Shown: positions 1 through 8,341 of the stretch, piece after piece | Layout of the letters: every line of letters starts with the position of its first letter | How positions within the stretch are numbered: the stretch's first letter is position 1 | Source of the DNA: a bacterium | GTDB lineage: Bacteria > Pseudomonadota > Alphaproteobacteria > Sphingomonadales > Sphingomonadaceae | Direction of reading: 5' to 3' | DNA: 61,300 nt | NCBI GenBank assembly: GCA_030824575.1 | Contig: JAVBXL010000196.1 | Location: forward strand, 1 to 61,300 | Position numbers and translations under genes: made by a program | Notes under the pieces: generated by a model | What the model saw: only the letters and a program-made list of their open reading frames with translations | Database searches by the model: none | What the model was told of the DNA's origin: nothing

Positions 1-527
1 ACGCGGAAACTGGCGTGGGGCGGGGGTGCGGGGCGCGGGTTGCGGGTCGCAGCGGGGCGTTGGTGGCGAAGTATACAGCGTCGTCGGGGTGCGGCGACGC
101 AAAATGTGGAAAAATAGGGTGGCAGGGTAACGGGAAAGGCGCTGTTGAGCCACAGGTGGGTAACGCCGAGGTCAGGGACGCGCGCCTGTTGGGTCATGAT
201 TGAGTCACTTTGACGCGCCACCGACGCGCCTTGGTGCGGACGGCGCGGCGGGCCGGGCGGGGAGCGGCGGAAGGCGGCGGGGTGGTTCATCGACAAGGAT
301 AAACCAGAGAAAATCCTACTTTGGAAGGGTCAATCAGCCTCCGGTTCGCGCTTGTCGATTATGAGGATCATCATTGAAACTATGGCGATGATGCATACCC
401 CCATCCCGGCGAATTGCGTCGTGATGCAATCATTGCGGCGCGCCCATGGCTATCATCGAACGGAGTAGAGGGGGATTGAAGCGCATGGCAATTTTTGCCA
501 TATCAAAATGGTTGGAGGTATCTGCCG
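1..527. other. Leading intergenic/accessory stretch with no supported gene
   Basis: I see no convincing gene here. A 62-codon ORF at 15-203 is rich in Gly, Ala and Arg, resembles no family I know and lacks a clear ribosome-binding site. The first 280 bases are G-rich and the rest is mixed. A nine-base inverted repeat, ATCGACAAG at 289-297 and CTTGTCGAT at 351-359, is separated by 53 bases; its meaning is unknown. The 3' end holds the putative operator of the downstream antitoxin gene. Confidence 0.5.
485..501. promoter_or_regulatory. Palindrome upstream of parD, candidate autoregulatory operator
   Basis: ATGGCAA (485-491) and TTGCCAT (495-501) form a perfect seven-base inverted repeat with a TTT spacer. 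It lies 26 bases before the antitoxin start. ParD proteins are ribbon-helix-helix repressors that usually bind a short palindrome in their own promoter. The role is inferred from position and symmetry. Confidence 0.45.
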
Positions 528-809
528 ATGGCTACCATGAATGTTTCTCTGCCCGATCCCATGCGGGACTATGTCCAGAACCGCATCGACAGCGGCCAAT
601 ATGCCAGCGTCAGCGACTATGTGCGCGACCTGATCCGCCGCGATCAAAGCGCGATCGCGGATGAGGAACGCTGGCTGAAGGACCTTGATGCGTCGATCGA
701 CGAAAGCCTTGGGGAGATGAAGGCCGGTGGCGGTCACGATCTTGACGACGTGTGCGACACGATCATCGCCGACATCCAGAACAGCGCGAGGGGTGCACCG
801 CGTCAATGA
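528..809 (+). CDS. parD: ParD-family antitoxin (CopG/ribbon-helix-helix), type II toxin-antitoxin
   Basis: This 93-residue protein begins MATMNVSLPDPMRDYVQNRI, a typical ParD ribbon-helix-helix N-terminus in which the early strand contacts DNA. The C-terminal half is acidic and should wrap the toxin. It would neutralise the downstream ParE toxin and repress the operon. GGAGG at 514-518 is well placed before the ATG at 528; an in-frame start at 495 lacks such a site. The stop overlaps the toxin start by four bases (ATGA), indicating translational coupling. The neighbouring DNA looks accessory, fitting a mobile module. The family call is strong; activity is unknown. Confidence 0.87.
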   Translation: MATMNVSLPDPMRDYVQNRIDSGQYASVSDYVRDLIRRDQSAIADEERWLKDLDASIDESLGEMKAGGGHDLDDVCDTIIADIQNSARGAPRQ

Positions 810-1102
810 AGGTCACGCTGTCCTCACAGGCCAGGCGCGATATCGAAGGCATTCGCAACTATATCGAGAAAGACAATCCCGCCCGCGCGATCGCGTTCGT
901 CGGCGAACTGCGCCAGACCGCGAAGCATATAGACGACATGCCGCGCGCCTTCCCGCTGGTGCCGCGCTACGAACAGCATGGGATCAGGCGCCGGTCTTAC
1001 AAGGGATATGGAATCCTCTATTCCGTCGAGCCGGACCGCATCTTCGTCCACCGGATCATCGGGCCGGGACAGGATCACGACGCTGCTTTGCAATTAAGTT
1101 GA
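806..1102 (+). CDS. parE: ParE/RelE-superfamily toxin
   Basis: This 98-residue protein starts MKVTLSSQARRDIEGIRNYI, matching the ParE pattern: a first strand, then a helix with A-x-x-D-I-x-x-I-x-x-Y-I. It continues with RRRSYKGYGILYSVEPDRIFVHRI, the conserved core strands ending in an I-x-R-I-x-like segment. ParE toxins typically poison DNA gyrase; that is family knowledge. The start at 806 overlaps the antitoxin stop (ATGA). A longer in-frame start at 752 would lie deep inside parD and is unlikely. A seven-base hairpin (1116-1134) without a U-tract follows the gene. Confidence 0.85.
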   Translation: MKVTLSSQARRDIEGIRNYIEKDNPARAIAFVGELRQTAKHIDDMPRAFPLVPRYEQHGIRRRSYKGYGILYSVEPDRIFVHRIIGPGQDHDAALQLS

Positions 1103-1328
1103 GTGTATGTTGACCGTTGCCGAATGACGGCAACACCTGATTGTCGGTATTAAGATTTCGAGACGGGTTTTCCAACATCGACGGCATGAAGGGCGATTTT
1201 CTGGGCGAGTGAGCCGCATTATCTCAAAAATCAGCATTTCCGGGTGTGTTAACCGAAAGATGTCAATCTCCATTTAAGTTCGAAACTGCCGAACATATGC
1301 CACATTTAATCCGAAAAGAACGGAAGCC

Positions 1329-1745
1329 ATGGTGAATTGGAAGTCTCGCCTAATGCACGCGCTGCCAATCTCCCTGCTTGTAATTACGGCTTATATTCTG
1401 ATTTCCTTGCCCGAAACCCTTATTGATTCTGATCTTGCAAAACTATCAGCGATGCTCGTCTCGGTTTCGGTTGTGATGACAGTCGGCAAAGTTCGAGCAT
1501 CAATCTTTGCCTATTGCGCAGGGTTAATCGTGGCGTGGCCATCGATCGTAACCCACATTTCGTCGTATATACAACGGCCAACGACAGACTGTGACGGATG
1601 CAACGTGATCGGTTCGTTCTTTAAAGTCATTCTTGCTATGATAACATTTTGTGGGTTTGCAGCTTCGCTTCTGCCGATTGGTACGTTGTTGTGGTATTTC
1701 TCTCGGTTTCGCACGTCAAGGCAACAGAACGACGCCAGTATTTGA
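1329..1745 (+). CDS. Hypothetical small integral membrane protein
   Basis: I do not recognise this 138-residue protein. It has about three or four hydrophobic segments (roughly residues 9-27, 38-55, 58-76 and 93-118), a central hydrophilic loop with Cys residues (D-C-D-G-C) and a basic tail, so it is probably an inner-membrane protein. Upstream GGAAG lies at about the right distance from the ATG at 1329. Codon use is visibly richer in A/T than in the neighbouring core genes, suggesting recent acquisition with the adjacent toxin-antitoxin pair. No function can be assigned. Confidence 0.55.
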   Translation: MVNWKSRLMHALPISLLVITAYILISLPETLIDSDLAKLSAMLVSVSVVMTVGKVRASIFAYCAGLIVAWPSIVTHISSYIQRPTTDCDGCNVIGSFFKVILAMITFCGFAASLLPIGTLLWYFSRFRTSRQQNDASI

Positions 1746-1875
1746 CTATGATGCTAGCGACAGAAAACGACCGTTTGCCGGAAATAAAATCGAAGGCGAC
1801 GGCTATAGCCTGATTACCAGTTGTGCAATCTGCAAAATCAGGAATTATTAACTCCTTTTCGTCATTATTGAAGGG

Positions 1876-2157
1876 GTGAACAACAATACTGTCAATTCTA
1901 ATCCATCCAATCCATTGTTTCGTTGGATCTTCAGAATAGCTTGTCTACTTGAAATTTTTGTGTTACTTAATATTGGATCGACCGGAATATTCCTCATCGA
2001 TCTCATGCCTATATTCGCGTTTTTTGGATTGATAGCGAGCTTTATACGCTCGCCAACTTGGCTGCTGTGGGTTGCAGCGATTTTCGCTTTTGTGCCGATT
2101 GTTGTTGGCCTCGGCATTCCTTTCCTACTTGTTCTAATGTTTAGCACTAGCTGGTAG
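1876..2157 (+). CDS. Hypothetical small membrane protein (GTG start)
   Basis: The ORF encodes 93 residues if it starts at GTG 1876. The N-terminus is polar and Asn-rich, followed by about three hydrophobic stretches (near residues 17-35, 38-57 and 63-90). It would be a small inner-membrane protein of unknown function. The sequence AAGGGG abuts the GTG, too close for a normal ribosome-binding site, so the start is doubtful. Base composition is A/T-rich for this genome, like the preceding ORF. It may be a remnant or an orphan gene of the accessory patch. Confidence 0.42.
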   Translation: MNNNTVNSNPSNPLFRWIFRIACLLEIFVLLNIGSTGIFLIDLMPIFAFFGLIASFIRSPTWLLWVAAIFAFVPIVVGLGIPFLLVLMFSTSW

Positions 2158-2343
2158 CTTGGGGGGTGCCGCAACTGGAGTCTGACGGTAATCACATGAT
2201 AGCCGTCGAGCGCGCACGCGCTTATGTACAATTCCATCGAATCGCGCTGTATATCCCGATCCTGAACCAAATAGTGTCCGAAAATCACTGTAGGATTGCA
2301 CATATGCGCGACAACCCTTCTGACGAGGTTTTTCGTCGCCCTC

Positions 2344-4449
2344 CTAAACCCGATCCGCCTGCACCACGACGTCGATCGCCCGCAACGCCGACAAGATCCG
2401 GTTCAAATGCTGCGCGTCGGCCACTTCCAGGTCGATGACGTCGGTGTGGAACGGCCCTTCGCGGTTCACCAGTTGCAGGTTCAGAATGTTCGCCTTGGTC
2501 GCGCCGAAGACGTTGGCGACGGCGGCCAGCGCACCGGGCTGGTTCTTGACGATGACGGAGAGGCGGGCGGTGCCGCCTTTCGACTTGCCGTCCCAGGCGA
2601 GGTCGATCCAGTCGTCGTCCTGCTCCACCTCCAGCGACCGGCAGTCGATGGTGTGCACCTCGATCGGTTCGCCGGTGCGGCGCACGCCGACGATGCGGTC
2701 GCCGGGGACGGGGTGGCAGCAATCGCCCAGATGATAGGCGATGCCCGGCGTCAGGCCGCGGATCGAGACGGGTTCATGCTGGCGGGGATGCGCCTCCTCC
2801 ATGCCCTGCGCGCTGGTGGAGCCGGGCATCAGCGCCTCCATGACTTCGGAATCGAGCAATCTGTGCGTGGCGATGGCGACCATGAGCGACGCGCGGTCGT
2901 CCAGCTTGAGCCGCTTGATCGCGGCGGTCAGCGCCTTGTCGCCCAGTTCCTTGGCAAGGTCGGGGGAGAAGCGGCCGACGATTTCGGCGTAGAGTTTTTC
3001 GCCCAGCTTGATTTCCTCGCCGCGCTGCTTCTGGCGGATATAGCGGCGGATGGCGGCGCGGGCCTTGCCGGTGATGGCGAAGCTCAGCCAGCCGGGCTGC
3101 GGCTCCTGCCCCCCGGATTTGAGGATTTCGACCTGGTCGCCATTTTCGAGGGAGGTGCGCAGCGGGACGACGCGGCCGTTGACCTTCGCGCCGACGGTCT
3201 GGTTGCCGAGCGAAGTGTGGACGGCATAGGCGAAATCGACGGTGGTCGATCCCTTTGGCATCTGGTGCAGTTCGCCCTTGGGCGAGAAGGCGAAGATGCG
3301 GTCCTGATACATGGCCATGCGGGTATGTTCGAGTAGCTCGTCGGCGTCCTGGCTCTGTTCCAGAATTTCAACGAGGTCGCGCAGCCAGGCGGCATGATGG
3401 TCGGTGGCGTCGCCCTTCTGCTTGTACGCCCAATGCGCGGCGAGGCCGAGTTCGGCGTCGTTGTGCATGTCGCGGCTGCGGATCTGCACCTCGATCCGGG
3501 CATTGTCCTGGTGGATGACGGTGGTGTGCAGCGACTGATAACCGTTGCGCTTGGGCGTGGAGATATAATCCTTGAACCGGCCGGGCACCATCTTGAAGGT
3601 CTGGTGGATGATGCCGAGCGCGCGGTAGCAGGCCTCATGGCTGTCGGTGATGACGCGGAAAGCCATGACGTCGGTCAGCTGTTCGAAGCTGATATGGCGT
3701 TCCTGCATCTTCTTCCAGATGGAGAAGGGATGTTTTTCGCGGCCAGAGACGCTGACCGACATGCCCTTGCCCGCGAGCAGCAGTTGCAGTTCGGCGCCGA
3801 TCCGGTCGACCTTGTCATGGCCGCCTTCCTTGAGCTGCTCCAGCCGCTTGGTGATGCTGGCATAGGCTTCCGGCTCGATCTCGCGGAAGGCGAGCAGCTG
3901 CATTTCGCGCATGAAATCATACATGCCGATGCGTTCGGCGAGCGGCGCGTAGATATCCATCGTCTCGCGCGCGATGCGGCGGCGCTTGTCGGGGTTTTTG
4001 ATGAAGTGCAGCGTGCGCATATTGTGCAGCCGGTCGGCGAGCTTCACCAGCAGCACGCGGATATCATCCGACATGGCAAGCAGGAATTTGCGCAGATTTT
4101 CCGCGGCCCGCTCATTTTCGGACATGGCTTCGATCTTCGACAGCTTGGTGACGCCGTCGACCATGCGGGCGACATCCTTGCCGAACGCGGCCTCTATCTC
4201 CTCATAGGTGACCAGCGTATCTTCGATCGTGTCGTGCAGCAGCGCGGTGACGATCGTCTGGTCGTCCAGGTTGAAGTCGGTCAGGATGCCGGCCACCTCG
4301 ATCGGGTGGCTGAAATAGGGATCGCCGCTGGCGCGTTTCTGGCTGCCATGTTTCTGGACGGAAAAGACATAGGCGCGGTTGATCATCGCTTCGTCCGCAT
4401 CCGGATCGTAGCGCTTTACCCGTTCGACAAGTTCATACTGGCGTAGCAT
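2344..4449 (-). CDS. rsh: Bifunctional (p)ppGpp synthetase/hydrolase (Rsh/SpoT type)
   Basis: This 701-residue enzyme makes and degrades (p)ppGpp in the stringent response. The N-terminal HD domain has H48-P and H72-D-T-I-E-D, the metal-binding hydrolase signature. The synthetase domain contains PGRFKDYISTPKRNGYQSLH; the RFKD form is typical of bifunctional Rsh rather than RelA-only synthetases. A TGS domain (starting near IFAFSPKGELHQMPKG) and a C-terminal ACT domain follow. I chose ATG 4449 (MLRQYELVERVKRY), which matches family N-termini; a longer ORF start at 4500 would add an unlike extension. It is transcribed away from the HxlR gene. In alphaproteobacteria a single Rsh usually serves the whole cell. 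Confidence 0.95.
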   Translation of the reverse strand: MLRQYELVERVKRYDPDADEAMINRAYVFSVQKHGSQKRASGDPYFSHPIEVAGILTDFNLDDQTIVTALLHDTIEDTLVTYEEIEAAFGKDVARMVDGVTKLSKIEAMSENERAAENLRKFLLAMSDDIRVLLVKLADRLHNMRTLHFIKNPDKRRRIARETMDIYAPLAERIGMYDFMREMQLLAFREIEPEAYASITKRLEQLKEGGHDKVDRIGAELQLLLAGKGMSVSVSGREKHPFSIWKKMQERHISFEQLTDVMAFRVITDSHEACYRALGIIHQTFKMVPGRFKDYISTPKRNGYQSLHTTVIHQDNARIEVQIRSRDMHNDAELGLAAHWAYKQKGDATDHHAAWLRDLVEILEQSQDADELLEHTRMAMYQDRIFAFSPKGELHQMPKGSTTVDFAYAVHTSLGNQTVGAKVNGRVVPLRTSLENGDQVEILKSGGQEPQPGWLSFAITGKARAAIRRYIRQKQRGEEIKLGEKLYAEIVGRFSPDLAKELGDKALTAAIKRLKLDDRASLMVAIATHRLLDSEVMEALMPGSTSAQGMEEAHPRQHEPVSIRGLTPGIAYHLGDCCHPVPGDRIVGVRRTGEPIEVHTIDCRSLEVEQDDDWIDLAWDGKSKGGTARLSVIVKNQPGALAAVANVFGATKANILNLQLVNREGPFHTDVIDLEVADAQHLNRILSALRAIDVVVQADRV

Positions 4450-4561
4450 CGTTTCCCGATTGTGTTGGAAGACCCTTGTCGTGCAACAAAAAAATCCCAT
4501 CTTGCATGAATTAGGCGGCGATTTTGCAACGCCAACAGCTTTGCGCTATGCGGGGCGACAT

Positions 4562-5044
4562 ATGAAACATAATCTGGCCCAGGATCTGGAACAATGTGCG
4601 CTGCCCAGCGCACTGGAAATGATGGGCGAACGCTGGTCGTTCCTCATCCTGCGCGGCGCATTGTCGGGCATCCGCCATTTCGAGGAGTTTCAATCGACCC
4701 TGGGGATCGCGCGCAACATATTGGCCAACCGGCTCGCCCGGCTGGTCGAAAATGGCATATTGGTGCGCGAACCGATGCAGTGCGACCGGCGCAAGGTCGA
4801 ATATCGGCTGACCGAAAAGGGGCAGGGGCTGGCCCCCGCCATGATCGCGCTGCGCCAGTGGGGCGAGCGGTGGGGCTGCGGCACGCCCGCCTGCCAGGTG
4901 TTGGCGGACAAGCGCGATGGCCAGCCGATCCGGCCGATCGGCATAGTGTCGCATGACGGCCGCACGCTGGACCTGTCCGACCTCGTATGGCTGTGCACCG
5001 ACGAAGTGACGCCGATGGGCGAAGAACCGGCCGTCGCGGCCTGA
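4562..5044 (+). CDS. HxlR-family winged-helix transcriptional regulator
   Basis: The 160-residue protein starts MKHNLAQDLEQCALPSALEM, followed by the HxlR signature GERWSFLILR and then the wing region RHFEEFQSTLGIARNILANR. HxlR regulators are small DNA-binding proteins, often redox- or aldehyde-responsive through a conserved N-terminal Cys; a Cys is present here at position 12. The start at 4562 follows a GGGGCG stretch and matches family alignments. It is divergent from rsh, and the histidine kinase gene begins 44 bases after its stop. The target is unknown; the closest candidates are its own promoter and the neighbouring two-component system. Confidence 0.85.
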   Translation: MKHNLAQDLEQCALPSALEMMGERWSFLILRGALSGIRHFEEFQSTLGIARNILANRLARLVENGILVREPMQCDRRKVEYRLTEKGQGLAPAMIALRQWGERWGCGTPACQVLADKRDGQPIRPIGIVSHDGRTLDLSDLVWLCTDEVTPMGEEPAVAA

Positions 5045-5088
5045 AACCGGCTTTGACCAGAGGCCCAAATCGCCTAAGCCTGCACGCA

Positions 5089-6201
5089 ATGTCCGTGACC
5101 GTGCCCCGCATCAAGCCTCAGCCCTTTTTCGCTGACAAGAACCGCGCCTTCTGGAATTTGCAGTCGGTCGGATGGGCCGGCGCTTTCCTGCTGCGCGGCT
5201 CCTCCACCATCGCCAACGGCCAGCCGCTCTCCAGCCTGGTACCGGTGCTGATCTCGACCGTCACCGGCTATTCGGTGACGCTGCTGATCGCCGTGATGTT
5301 TCGTTTTCTGGTCAAGAAACGCCCGATCGTGACATGGGGCGTGTCGATCATCACCGTGGTCGCGGCGGCGGGGCTGGTCGCCTTCATCGACGCCTGGGTC
5401 TTTTCGACGCAGAACCGGGGGAGCGAGACGGCGGGGTTGCAACTGTTCCTGGGTGCCTTCTATCTGTCGATGACGCTGCTGGGTGCTTGGTCGGCGCTTT
5501 ATTATGCGATCAATTTCTATCTGACGGTCGAGGAGCAGGCGGACCAACTGCTGTTGCTGGAGAACCAGGCGGCCAATGCGCAACTGGCGATGCTGCGGTA
5601 TCAGCTCAATCCGCATTTCCTGTTCAATACGCTCAATAGCATATCGACGCTGGTGCTGCTCAAGCAGACCGACCGGGCCAATGCGATGCTGTCGCGGCTG
5701 TCATCGTTCCTGCGCTACACGCTGATTAACGAGCCGACGGCGCAGGTGACGATCGAGCAGGAGATCGAGACGCTCAAACTCTATCTGGAGATAGAGAAGA
5801 TGCGGTTCGAGGAGCGGTTGCGCCCGTCCTTCACCATCGATCCGGCGGTGGCGCATGCGCGGTTGCCATCGCTGCTGCTGCAACCGCTGGTCGAAAATGC
5901 AATCAAATATGCGGTGACGCCGAAGGAGGAGGGGGCCGAAATCGCTGTCAGCGCGCAGCCTGCCGGGGATAATGTCCGGATCGTCGTATCGGACAGCGGG
6001 CCGGGATTGAACGAAAGCGGAATGAGGCCGCACATCCCGATGAGCGAGGGGACCGGGATCGGCCTGCCGAACATTCGGGACCGGTTAATTCAGGCCTTCG
6101 GGGAACGACAGAGCTTCGAAACGCGTTCCACGCCGGGTGGATTTTCGGTTATCATCGAGATTCCGCTGAACATGGATGAAACATCGAAAGTGGCCGCATG
6201 A
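5089..6201 (+). CDS. LytS/YehU-type sensor histidine kinase
   Basis: The 370-residue membrane kinase has an N-terminal region with about four transmembrane helices (roughly residues 20-150), a short linker helix, and a His_kinase (PF06580-type) domain. H176 in QLNPHFLFNTLNSI is the expected phospho-acceptor. The ATPase part shows an N box (QPLVENAIKYA), DSGPGL and GTGIGLPNIRDRL. It lacks an obvious periplasmic sensor domain, so the membrane region itself may sense the signal. ATG 5089 (MSVTVPRIKPQP) was chosen. Its stop overlaps the start of the response regulator gene by four bases, marking a two-gene operon. Confidence 0.9.
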   Translation: MSVTVPRIKPQPFFADKNRAFWNLQSVGWAGAFLLRGSSTIANGQPLSSLVPVLISTVTGYSVTLLIAVMFRFLVKKRPIVTWGVSIITVVAAAGLVAFIDAWVFSTQNRGSETAGLQLFLGAFYLSMTLLGAWSALYYAINFYLTVEEQADQLLLLENQAANAQLAMLRYQLNPHFLFNTLNSISTLVLLKQTDRANAMLSRLSSFLRYTLINEPTAQVTIEQEIETLKLYLEIEKMRFEERLRPSFTIDPAVAHARLPSLLLQPLVENAIKYAVTPKEEGAEIAVSAQPAGDNVRIVVSDSGPGLNESGMRPHIPMSEGTGIGLPNIRDRLIQAFGERQSFETRSTPGGFSVIIEIPLNMDETSKVAA

Positions 6202-6998
6202 CCATCAGAACAATCCTCGTCGATGACGAAAGCCTGGCCATTCAAGGGCTGGTGCTGCGTCTGCAAGCGCATGAGGATGTCGACATTATCGAAACCTGCA
6301 ACAACGGCCGTGAAGCGATCCGCGCGATCAAGACGCATAAACCCGATCTTGTGTTCCTTGATATCCAGATGCCCGGTTTCGATGGCTTTTCCGTCGTCCA
6401 GGGCCTGATGGAGGTGGAGCCGCCGCTTGTCATTTTCTGCACTGCCTATAGCGACCATGCGATCCGCGCGTTCGAGGCGCAGGCGGTCGATTATCTGATG
6501 AAGCCGGTGGACGAAGGGCGGCTGGCCGATGCGCTGGACCGGGTACGCCAGCGGCTGACCGAAAAGCGGCAGGTGCAGGAGATCGAGAAGCTGCGCGAAG
6601 TGCTGGCCGAGGTCGCGCCCCAGGCGATGACCGATTTCGCCGCCGATGACGATGCGCCCGCGTCCAACCGCTTCGAAAAGCTCATCAACATCAAGGATCG
6701 TGGCCAGATTTTCCGCGTGGACGTCGATTCGATCGAGCGGATCGATGCGGCGGGCGACTATATGTGCATCTACACCGCCGACAATTCGTTGATCCTGCGC
6801 GAGACGATGAAGGATCTGGAAAAGCGGCTCGACCCGCGTAATTTCCAGCGCGTGCATCGCTCGACCATCGTGAATTTGAGCCAAGTGCGGCAGGTCAAGC
6901 CGCATACCAATGGCGAATGTTTCCTGGTTCTGGAAAGCGGCGCGCAGGTGAAGGTCAGCCGGTCGTACCGCGATGTGGTGGCGCGGTTCGTGCATTAA
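6198..6998 (+). CDS. LytTR-family response regulator
   Basis: The 266-residue protein has an N-terminal receiver domain with acidic residues D9 and D10, phospho-acceptor D55 (VFLDIQMPG) and the conserved Lys in YLMKPVDEG. A linker leads to a C-terminal LytTR DNA-binding domain (from about residue 155: KLINIKDRGQIFRVDVDSIE, then RVHRSTIVNL). It is the partner of the kinase encoded just upstream, with ATGA overlap. LytTR regulators bind direct-repeat sites and often control cell-surface or exported functions. The regulon cannot be read from this sequence. Confidence 0.93.
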   Translation: MTIRTILVDDESLAIQGLVLRLQAHEDVDIIETCNNGREAIRAIKTHKPDLVFLDIQMPGFDGFSVVQGLMEVEPPLVIFCTAYSDHAIRAFEAQAVDYLMKPVDEGRLADALDRVRQRLTEKRQVQEIEKLREVLAEVAPQAMTDFAADDDAPASNRFEKLINIKDRGQIFRVDVDSIERIDAAGDYMCIYTADNSLILRETMKDLEKRLDPRNFQRVHRSTIVNLSQVRQVKPHTNGECFLVLESGAQVKVSRSYRDVVARFVH

Positions 6999-7007
6999 TC
7001 CTTTAGT

Positions 7008-7808
7008 TCAGTATCCGAAGGTCAGGCTCGAAAAAATCGTGTCGAAGTCTGCCTTCGGATGGACGATCGGCTGAGTCCAAACGAGAGCCAGCCGCCATTC
7101 GCCCCGCTTTTCGAACGAAAATCGCGCCCGGCCATCCGCGTCGGTGATGACCGGCGTGCCATGTTTGGCCGGACGATGCAGTGGTTCCAGCACGATGCTG
7201 GCGCCGGCGAGCGGTTTACCGCGATAGAAGACGCGCACCGGCAGGGCTTCGTCGGCGGACAGCGCATAGGGGTTTTTCTCCGGCACGATTTCCAAGGTCA
7301 GACCCATCGGTTGGGTAACCTGATTGGTGATCGTCGTGCCGATTTGCACCAGCGCCTTGGCCCGGCGGGAATAATATTCCCGCCCCCGCGCGTTGCTCGT
7401 GCCATCCGCCTTGCGCTTGTCGAGCGCTGGGGTCAGCCCTTCATGTTTGGCATAGGCGTTGAACTCTTCGGCGGGCAGATCGCTCTCTGACGGGTTGCTG
7501 ACGAAGGCGACGACATGCGTGCCTGCGCCCGACAGGGTCAGTTGCGCCCCGCCGGCATGGTCGTCCTGGCTGGTGACCACCTGTGAAAGTTGATCCGTGA
7601 TCCTGTCATTCGGTGCGATACTCTGCAAACTCACGATCTTGTGCCATTGGGTATCCCATCGTTCGACGGCCGCCGGGTCGCCGATCAGAAATTCAATCGC
7701 AAAGGGCGCGCCATCCGCCTGCCGATAATCGGCCGTGTCGATCCAGAAATCATGCGCCAGAGCTGGCGCAGCGGTCAGGCAAAGCAAGGCAGAGATTAGG
7801 CGGCGCAT
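7008..7808 (-). CDS. Secreted DUF4198-domain protein
   Basis: This 266-residue protein has a clear signal peptide (MRRLISALLCLTAAPALA) followed by HDFWIDTADYR, the characteristic mature N-terminus of DUF4198 proteins. The C-terminal half resembles an Ig-like or carboxypeptidase-regulatory fold (VRVFYRGKPLAGASIVL, then TDADGRARFSFEKRGEW). Family members often sit beside metal-uptake or TonB-dependent systems and are thought to act in the periplasm, but none is adjacent here. It ends 10 bases from the convergent LytTR gene. The exact function is unknown. Confidence 0.8.
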   Translation of the reverse strand: MRRLISALLCLTAAPALAHDFWIDTADYRQADGAPFAIEFLIGDPAAVERWDTQWHKIVSLQSIAPNDRITDQLSQVVTSQDDHAGGAQLTLSGAGTHVVAFVSNPSESDLPAEEFNAYAKHEGLTPALDKRKADGTSNARGREYYSRRAKALVQIGTTITNQVTQPMGLTLEIVPEKNPYALSADEALPVRVFYRGKPLAGASIVLEPLHRPAKHGTPVITDADGRARFSFEKRGEWRLALVWTQPIVHPKADFDTIFSSLTFGY

Positions 7809-7880
7809 GGGAACTCCCGATTTTCTCCCACGCTATCGGGCACGCTGCGGGCGGCTATGGGGCAAATGCCCGATGGGCGA

Positions 7881-8297
7881 TCAGCGAAACACCCATTGCC
7901 GGTTCAATCCGAACATGACGGCGGGGGTGATGAAGACCATCGCGGGGATGGGGGACCATGCGGGCCAGCGCATATGGGTGACGCACAGATAGACCCAGAG
8001 CGCGTTGAGCGCGTAGCTGATGAGCGATACGGCGACGAACTTTGCGCCGCGCGCGGCATGGCTTGCCTCGCCGCCATGGCCGCGGAAGGTGAAGAGGCTG
8101 TGGCTGACATAGCCGATGGCGACCGCCGCGAGATAACCGATCAGGTTGGCGGCCTGCGGATGGAAGCCAGCCAGAGCCGCGAGGGTCCAGTAGATCGCCG
8201 CCTGGCAGGCGGTGACGAACAGGCCGGTCACGCCATAGCGGACGATCTGCCAGAACAGCGCGCCATGGTCTGCATAATATCGTGACAGGATTTTCAT
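7881..8297 (-). CDS. GtrA-family membrane protein
   Basis: This 138-residue protein has four hydrophobic helices and the GtrA signature: FWQIVRYGVTGLFVTACQAA near the start and GLNRQWVFR at the C-terminus. GtrA-like proteins are thought to flip or hold polyprenyl-linked sugars for cell-surface glycan modification. ATG 8297 has ACGGGG upstream at suitable spacing; the upstream GTG at 8303 lies too close to that site. It is divergent from a large GT-C-like membrane protein 44 bases away, suggesting both act in lipid-linked sugar transfer. This pairing is inference. Confidence 0.85.
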   Translation of the reverse strand: MKILSRYYADHGALFWQIVRYGVTGLFVTACQAAIYWTLAALAGFHPQAANLIGYLAAVAIGYVSHSLFTFRGHGGEASHAARGAKFVAVSLISYALNALWVYLCVTHMRWPAWSPIPAMVFITPAVMFGLNRQWVFR

Positions 8298-8341
8298 GGG
8301 CACCCCGTTGCGCTTTGGTTCGCAGCCTCTAATCCACAGCC

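Noticed and set aside
15..203. 62-codon ORF at the left end
   Set aside because: Gly/Arg/Ala-rich in a G-rich region with no ribosome-binding site or family resemblance.
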